In this document: piece after piece, positions 12,501 to 24,242 of the stretch
Layout: every line of letters starts with the position of its first letter
How positions within the stretch are numbered: position 1 is the stretch's first letter
Source of the DNA: Nymphaea colorata
Lineage: Eukaryota; Streptophyta; Magnoliopsida; Nymphaeales; Nymphaeaceae
Length of the DNA: 64,000 nucleotides
Assembly: GCF_008831285.2 (NCBI RefSeq)
Contig: NC_045141.1
Span: 13,874,106-13,938,105, forward strand
Direction of reading: 5' to 3'
Program-made: the position numbers and the translations under genes
The notes under the pieces: generated by a model
Seen by the model: only the letters and a program-made list of their open reading frames with translations
What the model was told of the DNA's origin: nothing
Database searches by the model: none

Positions 12501-14865
12501 TCTTAGTAAATTTGACATTATACTGCTGTCAGTTTCCAGCATTGTCAGCCTATCATTTTTGAATTATTGAAAGCTCGCCAGCTCTCCCACTCACATACTG
12601 AAAAAAGAGATAAGTAAGTTTGAAAGGCCAAACTTCTCTTGGTTAGGCAACCAAATGGAAGGCAGGACACTAACTTTTGCTGAACTTGTAGCCTTTAGGG
12701 CATAAATTTACTCCTATTTCTTTTCAGAGAAGCTATCATCAAAAGAGTCAAGCAAATGAAGACCAATCTATTTCTATTGGTATATAAGCTCCGAATGTTT
12801 TCTTTTTCATCTGTGAAGGTGTTGATTGGTTGATTCTTATTTTCCACGTGCATTAGGAGCCCATTGGTTTCATTTGCATATGAAAGAGGATGGCGTCAAA
12901 ATTTTGGCAGGAGTGGCTTTCCCGGCCCTGATGAAGAGGTAGTTTCTTTCTCATGGCCTTCTTTGCATGAGCTTTACATTGCATATACTTTTTCTTTGTA
13001 AAGGTAGATCTTACATTATAGGATATGCAGAGAGCAACATTGTAAATCTTCTCCAAGATGGCTAGGTTAGTAGATGGAGCGATTTCCTTTTGGTGTAAAA
13101 AGTAATTGGTAGCTGCTGGAAGGTTGTTGGGACACAGCGAGATGGCCACCAAGATAGTAGTGCAGCCAGCACCTTTACAGTTTGATATCTTCCCAATGGG
13201 TGAAAATTGTCGTGCAGATTTCTGGGTGCAACATGGTCATGATGTACCAATACATGTCCGGGTGATGAATAAGGGGAAAACAATGTACAAATTGATTGTT
13301 AAATCACTGAATTAAAACTAATCTACCCTGGACATGAAGGAAAAAAGATTTAATTTCAATCGGAAAGGCAAAAAGTAATGCAGAACGGGAAGAAAACATG
13401 GGTTTTCATAGAGAACCTTTTTTCCAGGGACATCCTGTCTATATCATGTATCATGTATGGCACTGCATGAATGTGATCTAAAATTATGAAAAGTTTGTCC
13501 TTTATATCTTCTTCTTCCGTCTCTCAACCACCATATTGGAGTGTTTTACACTTGGCATCAAATAGTGTAAATAATTTGACTTTGAATTTCCACCTGTGAT
13601 CATTTGAGTTTGATACGTTCACTGGATTCTTGACTTTTCATTCTGTAGCTTTGGCTATTGGTGGTCGACACAAGTGGAAACTCCTTGTATGTTGAATTTA
13701 TTTGGCCTTTTTGTTTCCCATGAATCTTGTATGATTGATTAGTTTCCATCATATTAAAATGCTTTATGCAATCAAATTCAGTGAACTGGATTTTGCAGTT
13801 CAAAATGGCGCAAGATTATTTCAAACCAATAGAAGGTGGTGTGCTGGTTGATGTGAGTTGTGGAAGTGGCTTGTTTTCAAGGAAATTTGCCAAATGTGGA
13901 TCATACTCTGGCGTGATTGCATTGGACTTTTCAGAGAACATGCTCAGACAATGCTATGATTTTGTGAAACAGGATGAAAGCCTTTTATCTGCGTAAGTTT
14001 GTCCATAAGATGCTAAGGGATTATTGCCATTCAGTTTCTGTTCTCTTATCATGAAATCTCTTTTATCTTGGTTTTGAAAAACTGAGGCTTTTGAAGATGC
14101 ATGATAGCTTATTGAGGAGAAACTTTCAGGAATTTTGCTCTTGTTCGGGCTGATATTTCAAGGCTTCCTTTTGCATCTGGTTCTGTTGATGCTGTTCATG
14201 CTGGTGCTGCATTACACTGTTGGCCTTCACCTTCTAATGCTGTAAGTCGGATTTGCATGTTTGCTAGACTACAAGGCCAATTCAGTTGTCTTCTGTAAAA
14301 ACAGAAACACCTAGATGGCTCTTCAGCTGTTTTTCTCTCACTGGATGCCGGATATCTGCACATAAATGCTGAACAGCCTGAGCTACATAATGCACTTTGT
14401 CATTTTCATTTTTGTGCTGCATCTGATGTGAAGCTTGCTTTCAATTTTACTGTCGCATGGCTGCTATACTTGTGTGCATATCATTACACCATCAGGTGAA
14501 GTAATTCTTCTCTGTTCATGGTTAGGTGGCAGAAATCAGTCGCGTCCTGAGAAGTGGTGGTGTGTTTGTCGCGACCACGTTTCTAGGGCCTGCGTTCGCC
14601 AGCCCATTTCTTCGGGAAGTGAGACCCCTTATAGAAGTAATGACCTATTCTTCTGTGTAACTTAGGAAATGCGGTACTGATTTTCATCTTGCTGATGAGC
14701 CTTACTTTTCCACCTAATGCAATGCAGGCAGCTAGGCAGCTAACAAGCAGCTACAACAATCTAAGCGAGAAGGAGATTGAAGATCTATGCGAGTCATGTG
14801 GATTTACTAATTATACAAGTAAGACAGATCGAGCATTTATTATTTTTTCCGCACAGAAACCATAG
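9539..14865 (+). CDS. Plastid-type SAM-dependent methyltransferase (At2g41040/At1g78140 family)
   Basis: Class I methyltransferase of the plant At2g41040/At1g78140 family; members are found in chloroplasts and plastoglobules and the substrate is unknown to me. Eight exons: 9539-9682, 11859-11959, 12055-12195, 12857-12938, 13799-13992, 14130-14241, 14526-14636 and 14728-14865. All introns are GT-AG, phases join without a break, and the product is 340 residues, close to the family's usual ~350. Residues 1-48 are Ser/Arg-rich with few acids, a likely transit peptide. A zinc-ribbon-like pair, CPIC (65-68) and CRTC (92-95), precedes SGFPGPDEE. SAM-binding motif I is VDVSCGSGLF (173-182), followed by VIALDFSENML. 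RADISRLPF and HAGAALHCWPSP (244-255) are family hallmarks, and LRSGGVFVATTF is the later strand/loop. Intron 1 is long (2,176 bases). The start is the first in-frame ATG, in a GA-rich leader. No break is visible. Confidence 0.93.
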
Positions 14866-14869
14866 AAAA

Positions 14870-15235
14870 TGTATAGTCGACATTAAACCAAGTGTTGAGG
14901 TACATTCTCTTTTAAAAAAGCATAGGGGTTTGTTGTCCTCTCCATTGTATCAGTCCCGCAAAGAAGCATGCAAACGTCCCCACTTGCCAATCCAGTTGTT
15001 TATTATTCCCAAGGGTTGAGCTTGTAAATGAAATGTGCAGCAATGGCTCGACTCTGTTCCGCTCATAAATTGTCGTTCATGTATACAAGGGTTCCAATAG
15101 TGTCCTGTCACATAATCTGTTAGCATGGCCAAGGTTTCTCCTCTTGGCTTGGCTCGTATGTTGTGTGTGTGTGTGAGTGTGCGTATATATATACACATGG
15201 CTTGGCTCGTATGTGTGTGTACACACACACACACA

Positions 15236-15270
<35 letters not shown>

Positions 15271-18200
15271 CAAAGGAAATTTAGAGGTCTCAACTAAATG
15301 GCATGAGAGAGCAACTTCATTTATAGACCTCATGTAGGTGTGATACTCATTTAAGATTTCATACCAGCTGAGCTCTAACGGGTACTTCGATGATTCAATA
15401 AACATGGGGTGCATAAGGAAAATGTCTTTTTAGTCTCTATCAAATGACGCTGGTGAATACTTATCATATCTGGATCAGTTGTGTCTGGAAAACTATCAGC
15501 ATGGCTGGCAACCTACGGCATTTCCGGTGAAACTGCTTCCGATCAAAATCTAGTCTCAAATGAGTTGACAATAACACCCATAGTTGCCAGTACCAACCAA
15601 GGTCTAGATCTAATCCAAGTAGAAGCAACAACTTGGGTTGTTGCAAGGATAAATTGGATATGGATCTACTGAAGGCAGTGGCGAGACCATAAGACTTTTA
15701 CAACAGGAGCCATTGTAATTTTTTCAAAACTTGTTTATCAGAATTTGATTCTGGAAAGCTATATTATCTGGTGGACTTTGTTAAGACTCGACTCTAAAGA
15801 CTTGACAAACAGCATCTCGTCAGGCACCACTTTAGTTGAAGATTGAAAACACAATTTTAAATGCCAAATTAAGCTCATAAATGGGTTGCGTAAATTATGT
15901 TGGTCGAAATTGGGGTGCTTACAAATTAATGTCTCTCTCTTTCTCATGGTATGAGCAAGGCTTATGCTATGCCAAAGAAGTAGACACCAATTCTTTTGGA
16001 AAATAAAGGTAGTTCTGAGGCTGATCAGTTCTGTGAATCTGTTGGAACTTTTCAAAAGTGAAGACTCGAGAGATAAACAACGTGCTCCTGAGCTGAGGAT
16101 GTATGTGATGCTAAAAGATGGTCCCTTATAAGGTACTCTGCCAACGTGAGCTCTTTTTGGTGCCAATGCCATACATGGAATAACAGGAGTCTCTCTGCAA
16201 GGCTATATTTCAAGTGAGAGGTCAAGCACAATTATGAAGCAAGTGCAGAGGATGTGCAGAAAGCTCTGCAATCAGGGATGATGGAGATTGTTCTTTAAAA
16301 AATTCAACAAAATTTGAAATATTTGAAAGTTTGATGCGAGGTGAGGGCAGGGGAATTTTTAACCAACTAAGTTCCACTAAAACCAAGCGCCACTTTGGCT
16401 TAAAAAAGTATTTTTCATCCATTCTTTTAATCTCCTGTGATGCTTGAAACCTTAAAGGTCGACAATGAATCTCCAACATATTCAGTTAGACTTCTTTCCT
16501 TTCTCAATTGAGATCTAACTGGTTAATGGAGATGAGCTACCTATCCTAATAATGAGGCGTTATTGCTAACTTGGGAGATGAAGCGGCCACTTCAATGGAG
16601 TTCTTGTTTTAATAAACGGAGTGATTTCTTTCATTGCAAATGAACTGACATATTGGATCTCTGAGTGGTGCACAAGATCCAAACTCGAAATTTTTTTAGA
16701 TTACCTTGTTTCCTTGGGGACACCAATTTTAGGTTTTTGCACCAAAAACAAATAATCTACACACATAACAAGGAGTAGTTCAACATTTTATGCTTCACAG
16801 TGTTGCTTACAGTATGGGTTTTTTTTTTCTTTCTTTTTGCTTTGAAGTGTTTCAAATCATTGCGATTTGATTCGGACCTGTTTTGGAAAAGTCGAGGTAT
16901 TTCAAATTCTTTTTTGACATAGACAAAGTAACATGTAGGATATGCGATCTTCCTGTAAAATTGGTTCTAAAAAGAAATATTTGCCTCATTGTTCCAGAAA
17001 GGGAAAAGGGAAACGAGTATCACTCCTTAAACAGGATCCAGCTGAATTATTAGATCTCAATCAAACTTAATAGTACATTTTTTGTTGTAAAGGCAAAAAG
17101 TAATAAGTTTTACCAATATTATTTACAATAAAAAGCTATATATGAGAGAAAACTCGAAAATCAAAATCAAAAAAGAAGGTAGAAATAAAGAAAAAGAATG
17201 GCCTAGCCTGTGCACACACACACATACTTATACAGATAACATGATAAAAGAGACAAAGAACATTTAGTGAGGAGGTTGAATATTTATTATTGTCAAGCTG
17301 AATGTTTAATGTTCAACAAAAACTGAGACGCACATGGTTGTCATGGTTTTACATTTGGTAGAAGCCCATGTCTGGACATAAAATGTAAACTTCAGTTTTT
17401 AGTTTCCAAAGTAAAACTCTGTTTCTGAAAATTGTTGGATATATAGAAGAAGAAGGCGGTAATTTTAATTGCTCCTTATACTTTCCTAGCAGTTTCTGTC
17501 ATAGTTCAACAGATGTTAACTTCAATAACTATTTAATTTGTGAAGATTGCCAAAAAGGTAAGAGTTTTAACAAAAAAAAGTTCCTAGAATGGTACCTGAA
17601 GTTTGGATTTAAATAATAGATTCGGATTCAAGTAAAAGTTACAAGTGGAAGTAAGTAGCACTGAAGCCAGTTAAAGAGTAACGGCACTTCTTCAAAGAGA
17701 AAAATTGGATCATGGGAAGCTAACCTTCTATACACTTAAGTTCCTTCTTTTCCCAAGACATTTAAAAGCTTTTTCCTGATAGGACTAATTTGAATGAAGT
17801 TTGCTGCAACTAAAATGAGTCGACAAATGGCTAAACAACTAACTAACCCAACCCCACAGAATGAAAAGTCCAAAAAAAAAAAAAAATTGTAAAAAGAAGT
17901 CGAGTATATTCATCCAAAAAAAGACCTCAGAGCAAGAAATTAAGTTTGTATCCCTTTAATTTAAGCAGTTTCCAAAGTTCATAACTCAGTGTCCATTAAT
18001 TTATATTTCATTCTCAACTGATATAGCTTTGCTTTTGAAAAGTTTGTGACAAGAATCACATTTCGGTACATGGGGATCTTTGAGTTAAACAATTCGATCA
18101 CTGTTTCAATTCCATGGTGTATATATTGCACACCTCTGATTATTTTAGAGAAACCTAAGCTTCTTTTCAAATATTACTAAGAAAGGAGAGCCAAGATTCT

Positions 18201-18870
18201 TTTCTAATATTACTAAGGGGATGCTACAAATTTTGGAAGGAAAAGGGATGACCTAAAGCCCTAACCCTGGAAGGAGAAAATTAGAAAGAAAGCAAAACAG
18301 AACAAAGAAAAAACACTCATTCAAGACTTTTCTTTCTTAGGCCATATGGGATCAGAACAGTCATGAATAATGCAAAGTTGCGGCTTCTCGATGACCAAAA
18401 AGGGTAGTCAAACTTTTGAACTCCATAACAACTTGAATATAAATAAATAAATAAGTGAATAAATAAATAGATAACTAGACCTATAGAGCCCTAAGCCAAT
18501 TGTACTGACAAATATCTTTGGACCAAACTATGCATATTAAAGCTGCGCTTATGCCAGAAAGAAATTAAATGAAACGGACCAATTAATTTGTGCCAATTCT
18601 GTTTCTAATTGGCATGCAACTTTCGCCCATTCAAGTCATAGTAAAATCCAGGATACAATAAGAGAAGACTTATAAACAAAACCCTCCGACCCCAATTCAC
18701 TATGTTCTCACTAAAAACTGCATTGCCAGTGGGAGCACTGTATGATCCTTGGGAACTGTATACAAAATTGGAATTGGGAAACTAACCCTTTGCACGTGAA
18801 GCCATTAAGACAAAGCTACTTAAATTTTAAGTAAAATAAAAGGAACCAACTAAATTGTAGTAGTACTCTA
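14870..18870. other. Intergenic, no gene recognised
   Basis: This spans from the methyltransferase 3' end to the 3' end of the convergent PLATZ gene. It holds a TG/CA/GA compound microsatellite (15157-15267) and poly-A runs near 17,875. The rest is AT-rich with only short unconvincing frames, for example at 15759-16172 and 16222-16479 on the minus strand. Confidence 0.6.
15157..15267. repeat. TG / CA / GA compound microsatellite
   Basis: Clustered (GT)n, (CA)n and (GA)n tracts in the 3' flank of the methyltransferase. GGCTTGGCTCGTATG occurs twice, at about 15149 and 15200, suggesting slippage or local duplication. Confidence 0.85.
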
Positions 18871-18881
18871 AAGGAAGACCT

Positions 18882-20524
18882 TCAGCATAGAGGAGATCTG
18901 TGGGGAATGCCTTTCCTTCTGCTTAGGCTTGTGGCCATGTCTTCATTGGTGACATTTGCAGATCTTGCACACACAAAGAGCCCGCTGCGCTTCTTCCGGA
19001 CGAATTCCGTCGCCGGCGTGCATTGAACGCTGGCGGCTTCGCAACCGGAAGAGACAGATGATGATCCCATGAGTTCGTCAGAGTCTTCTGCACAATTGGA
19101 TGTCTGCAAGTCCATCTGATCGTCTCCCACCTCATGAGGGATTAGAAAATCCGGGCTGAGCTGCAGTGTCTCGCATGATCTCAAGTATGGAGAGAGATCC
19201 TTCTTTTGTTTTAGTACAAAGTCCACCTGTTAAATCCAAACATTGCTAACAGAAGTGAGACAATTATGAATCTATTCGTCGATATGAAACAGGAGCGAAT
19301 CCATTTCTTTCAACCACGTCAGAAATGAAATTTTGATTTTTGTTCAGCGGCTAAACTTATATATATGGTGGGTGATCTTCTTGAAAGCGATATTTGACGT
19401 TTGAGTTCATACAGTGCCTCGAACAAAAAATTGGTACTCAAAACTCGCTTGTGATTAGATTAACAGTTTCTGCTTCTTTAGAATTAAACGATTATTTTTG
19501 TCCAAAATCTGAAGCAGTGAAGATTGCGGCAGCTCTTCAGCTTGATTCTGAATATGGCTTAGAATTTATAAACCTGGTGCTTTCCTAGCCTGCGATCGAC
19601 TAGCGTCTCTCATAGTAAAAATCTACAATTAACTGCCTGCAATTCAACTGACACCACTTAAAAAAGTGATTAATGGTAACAAAACACACACACACACACA
19701 CACACACACAGAGAAATGTATCAGCTAGCTTGACATGCAAAGAACTTGATACTATGAGTTAACCCAAAAGAGAAAACACACACACACACACAGGTGCAGG
19801 CACACAGAAATGGTATATGAATCACCTAGTAAAGATGGACATAAAACTTGAAGGAAAAATGATTAGAAAAGAAGCATATTAAACCAGATAATTTTTGAAT
19901 AGTCAGCGTTCACCTTACAGCCAAGGGAGCAATGAATGTAAGGTTCCTGCAGGCTCCTATCACAGGTGGTGCAAACATTGCCCGACCCCTTGAACTGCCT
20001 ATTTTGAGGTCGTTTCTTAATGAACACCACCTTGGAACTGTTAATTGTGTATGCCTATAACAAGAGAACTTGTTTAATTAAACAAAAAAATAAACAAGAA
20101 AACTCACTGTACACAAAATTCTCCGCAAAATTACCTGAACGTTGGAGCAATCTATAAGCTTCTCCAGATCTTCAAGTCTAACAACGTCATGATATACATA
20201 ACGTCGAACCTGAACCAGTCTGTGAGGGCGGTGCGCAGGCAAACAGTGAGGACAGATGCTGGTGCAACAATCTAAACAGCATATGTTCTTCTCATTCTTC
20301 TTTGCACTCTCATGAGCGGAACAACTCACGAAGAACTTCTGAGCGTTGAGTGCTTCCAACCAAGCAGGTTTCTGAATCCCCTGAAAGAGAACACGAAACC
20401 CAAGATTAAACACAAGAACGCCCACTAATCGATCAGTTGCACTTCCAATGGCTAAAGATCAAGACCAAGGAGTGAGAAAATGCACTCCCCCATATGAATT
20501 AAAGGTGAAGACCAAACTCACCAT
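18882..20524 (-). CDS. PLATZ transcription factor
   Basis: Plant AT-rich-sequence and zinc-binding (PLATZ) protein, a nuclear zinc-dependent DNA-binding regulator. Exons on the minus strand: 20522-20524 (the ATG alone), 20135-20380, 19914-20054 and 18882-19226. All junctions are GT-AG in phase 0, giving 244 residues. After the start comes GIQKPAWLEALNAQKFF, then ESAKKNEKNICCLDC, CTSICPHC, HRLVQVRRYVYHDVVRLEDL and LIDCSNVQ. Exon 3 gives AYTINSSKVVFIKKRPQNRQ, FKGSGNVC and CDRSLQEPYIHCSLGCK. These are the family's conserved Cys/His blocks in the usual order, and exon ends at NVQ and GCK are typical of the family. The C-terminal exon is acidic and Ser-rich, with a basic RKKRSG patch, and is variable in the family. 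The open frame reading upstream of GIQKP is intron. Confidence 0.95.
19684..19791. repeat. (CA)n microsatellites in the last PLATZ intron
   Basis: Two (CA)n runs, at 19684-19711 and about 19776-19791, both inside the intron between PLATZ exons 3 and 4. Confidence 0.9.
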
Positions 20525-20634
20525 AGTCACATTTAGAGACTATTCTCCCACTTTCACAATCTAGCTCTAGCTTAGAACAAGGACTGGGAATTGAAGAAGG
20601 GGGCAAGAGGGAAAAGAGAAGAGGGGTGAGTGCG

Positions 20635-20642
20635 TATTTATG
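20635..20642 (-). promoter_or_regulatory. TATA box of the PLATZ gene
   Basis: On the minus strand CATAAATA lies about 110 bases upstream of the ATG at 20524. A pyrimidine-rich leader separates them on the coding strand (purine-rich on the plus strand at 20590-20628). Confidence 0.5.
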
Positions 20643-21471
20643 AATGTCTTGGAGTTCAACATCAAGAAGGCCAATTTATTATTCCTTGGTGCAATAAAAT
20701 CTCATTTTTTCTTCAAAGAGATTGTTGTTTATGAGCAGGATTAAAGTATGGTGCAGTATGTGAGGGAGAACGTGGGCACTGCTTCCGTGTCTCCCACCCT
20801 CTCTCCTTTTTAACATTTGTTACCAGTTCCTTGTCTCGAGAATTTCATCCCCCGAATAAACAATAACCCCCAGTGGTTGCCAACCCTAGGAAACCTTGAT
20901 TTTTCCTGCTTGGTCTGTCCTGTGTTTGGGAGAGGTGCCATGGTGCCATCCCTAGAAATTTTGGTAATTTCCCTGCCTAATTGTTCGTGTGTTGCTGGAG
21001 GGAAGACGGAGGACCATTCATGGCGGTCTTCTTAGGGGAGGACCTAGGTGATCTGACTACTTTGCCGTGCCCAGTAGGGTTCCATCCCATTGTAATTCCT
21101 ATCTGCAGGTTGTATACTCAAAAAACAACTATGGAAAGGCCAGTATAGTAAGTACTTCATGCCACACTTGTGTTCTCTACTTTGATGTCTGCTACATATT
21201 ATTGTACCTGGAGGTAAACTACGATACATTCAAGTACTTGAAAAAGGATTTGTATATCAAAATATTTCTGAAATCTTCAGGAGTTTACCCCTTTACAGTT
21301 GTCTTGGTTGGTAGATTTTTCGGAAATGAACTCAGTTAGAAGATGGATTGGAATCCTTCAAACAGTATACCTAAAATTTTAGTGGGGTTCTTACAGCATG
21401 GAGGTTGGAGTTACCATAGTGGACTCCCCAGTTGTGAATCTAAAAGTCTACACTTGAGCTATAACCAAGGC

Positions 21472-21910
21472 TGCAGAATGAGCCGAGCCAACTTGGGCTC
21501 AATTCGAACTCGCTCATAAAAACTAGACTTGTGGTTACGAATCGAGCTCAAGTTTAAGTTTTATGTTCAAAATGTTAAATGAGTTGAGTTTGAGTTGCAA
21601 TAACTCAACTCATTTAAACTCGGTTCGGCTCAAATATATAAATGTGTCATGAATAAGAGATTTTTTGTTGCTAAGGCTTTTTTAGGAGATATTTGGATGA
21701 AAAATATATGTAGTTTTTCTCATTCATAGGTGAATTAGTTGAAAGAAACCAGTTAAAAGAGCTAATGAGTTAAAAGAAATGAGACAGGTTAGGTTGACAT
21801 AAATAAGTGAAACGAGTTAAGCATGTCAAGCTTGGTCTCGATACTATGTAGTTGAGTTGATCTCGAGCCTATTATATGGAGATCAACTCGACTCGACTCG
21901 ACTCATGTGT
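21472..21910. repeat. GAGTCGAGCTC-rich dispersed repeat, copy 1
   Basis: Dense in forms of GAGCTCGA, CGACTCGACTCG and GAGTTGAGTT. It starts near GGCTGCAGAATGAGCC and ends near CATGTGTGGCCCTAG, with weakly matching inverted ends. The same style of repeat recurs at 52,746-53,095 and 61,406-61,915. It looks like a non-autonomous DNA element. Confidence 0.55.
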
Positions 21911-23140
21911 GGCCCTAGCAATAGCCGTAGAAATCCTCTATCTTATTTTCAAATCTGATAATCCCACGCTTAACCATCTACCGGCATTTATTTAGTTCCA
22001 TTTGATAATCCTTAGGAATTAGAACTCATGGTTTTTTCATGTTAATTGTACAAAAAAATGATTGAAACATGAAGTGACATATGTGGCATTAGAGTTCTTC
22101 ATCAGTTCCTAATTTTCTGAAGTTCGATCGATCTCATGTTAATTATTGCATGTACACAATGCACGAGTCCAGCCCTTACGTGCCATTGATGAATGAACCC
22201 TAACAGACACTAAAGTCCCCCAGTACAAAGGCATTGGCAGTTTGCAGAGGGTTGGCTTGAAAAATCATGAAAAACTTCGAGGTGGGTTCGCATAGTTAAG
22301 GACAGAAGTAGTACCAAAGGTTCAAAGAAGCCAGCGTAAGTGTTTTTAGTTTTTGATACGATCATATAAGTTCATGGGGAGGCATTGCTGCCCCATTAAT
22401 ACTTGGCAGAGATTAGAAAAGGAAAAGTAAATCTTTTCTTGGATAATTATGCTTCTATGAAAGAGTAGATGTATATAAATTTGGTAGATACGTACATTTA
22501 TGCGTAAAAAATAGTGTATAAAATGTGCTAAACTAACCCCAATCATTCAATAATTTGGCGATATTAATATTTGAGCCATGGCATTGCCCTTGCCCGGAAA
22601 ACTAAACGAGACAAGTATCCTTGTTGTAAGCCATAGTCTACCCAGAGTCCTAAACTTAATGGTGGTACTAAGCACGAGGGATGTGCCCATTATTGGGCTT
22701 AACCTAGCACAGCCGCTTTGGAGTCCCGTGCGCCAAGTAACTAGGAGCTAACTAGAGGAGACCCAAAATCGATGCTGGACTCAATTTTTTTTAAAAAAAA
22801 AAATGTCCTTCAAACAAGAGTGATTCTTATTATAATCTTAAGTTGCTATCAATTTATGCATTAAATAAGTTAGCTAGTGGTGGTGGACCGCATCATGGTG
22901 CGAGTCTCCAAGTACCCGCCCGTGCAGGTGTGGGGAGATAAATATTTCAATTAGACCAAAAAAAGGGATGGAGGATAATGTTTTGATATTTAATCTGCAC
23001 CTACCTTTGTTGCTTAGTGATTCTACTAAGAACATTTGCAACACTCTAGATGCCATTAATGCTATTGTTGTTTGAAGAAAGCGACCCAATGTGCCCTGTT
23101 AATGGTGGGTGTTAATGGAGGTTCATTTGGGGTTCAAAGG

Positions 23141-23320
23141 AGTGGTGGAGCCAGAATATTTTGGCTAAAGGACGCTCGAATCACTAGCACAGGTTTGATG
23201 TGGGCGCTCCATATAATTTTTAGTCATCAGTACAATGTCATTTTTCATTTTTCCAATGAAACTTTTGATAGACTGGTATGGGCCACCGCCCACATCGGCC
23301 CTCATGTATCTCCACCATTA
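23141..23320. mobile_element. Small TIR element, TGGTGGAG ends
   Basis: Starts AGTGGTGGAGCCAG and ends CTCCACCATTA, giving inverted ends GTGGTGGAG and ATGGTGGAG. Internal phrases GGCTAAAGGACGCTCGAATC and CCTCATGTATCTCC recur in altered form in the split copy at 61,343-62,048. No coding capacity; fits a MITE. Confidence 0.6.
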
Positions 23321-24093
23321 GTTCAAGCTGCTTTTGTCTTGGAATTTAAGCACTATCAAGTGTACTCAAATGCATGGCCATATATATTGATCAGAACAAG
23401 CTTCTCCGGACTTCAAATCACATTCACAATTAATTTGGATCCTCTCCAAGTACTTAACCTGAAGGAAGATGCGAGTGTACTAGCCCCGGGGTTTTATGCT
23501 GTCTGGAGTGCGACCAACTCTTCTAAGGTTTTATCATGTTAGAAAGAAAAAATTGGAAGGTTTGGCTAATCATGGAGAAAAAAAAAAAGATAGGCTTGTG
23601 TATCCAATATATTCACCTTTTGTTTGAACTACTATGTCGTGTTTGTTGTGCACGAGGGGCACTGACTTCGAAAAACTACCAAGCAAACACTTTATGGCAG
23701 CAAGATTCATGTGGAGAGATGGGTCTTACTGAAGTTTAGCTTATGTGTTTCACATTCATGGATCTCTTTTTCTTGATCTAAGTAAATAGGCTCTTCATTT
23801 TTCATCAAAAGAGAGAGAGAGAGAGAAAAAAAAGAAGCCTTTCCATTGGATGAAGAATCATGGATCCAAAGCTTTCTGAACCTGTCTAAATCTGTCAGCC
23901 AGCTTAGAGGTCCATGTGTTCCCATTGTTCCTTTCTCAGTAAAATCTTTAGGGCAACCCTCATTGGTCATCAGAAGATATTCAGCAATTGAAAGCACTAA
24001 CATTCAGTTTCCATGTGTTCCCTTTGTTTCTTTCTCACTAAAATTTTTACGACATCACTGAGCATACTCAGTTTCTGAGGTGAGCTCGTTTCC

Positions 24094-24242
24094 CAGTGGC
24101 GGTGGGGGAGTCCCTCAATGTTTCTTTATTTTTACATTAATATGTTCAAATATTTGCTTTGTTCTACATGTAAGTGTCCCTTCGTATGTGAAAATCTATG
24201 AATGGTGCCCCTCCAGAAAAAATTTCTGGCTCAGCCACTGCT
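24094..24242. mobile_element. Small TIR element, CAGTGGCGGTG ends
   Basis: Starts CAGTGGCGGTGGGGGAGT and ends AATTTCTGGCTCAGCCACTG. The termini are inverted (CAGTGGC... / ...GCCACTG). The right part resembles the 3' ends of the AT-rich repeats at 59.3 and 62.4 kb. Confidence 0.5.

Noticed and set aside
13106-13315. Open frame inside methyltransferase intron 4
   Set aside because: The flanking exons join in phase without it, and its translation matches nothing in the family or elsewhere that I know.
20381-20425. Open reading upstream of PLATZ exon 2 (MGVLVFNLGFRVLFQ)
   Set aside because: It is intron. A CTTTCAG acceptor sits just before GIQKPAWLEAL, and the ATG lies at 20522-20524 followed directly by GTGAG.
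22876-22935. GC-rich island reading like VVDRIMVRVSKYPPVQVWG
   Set aside because: Only about 55 bases, with no adjoining exon or recognised family, so it was not called as a gene fragment.
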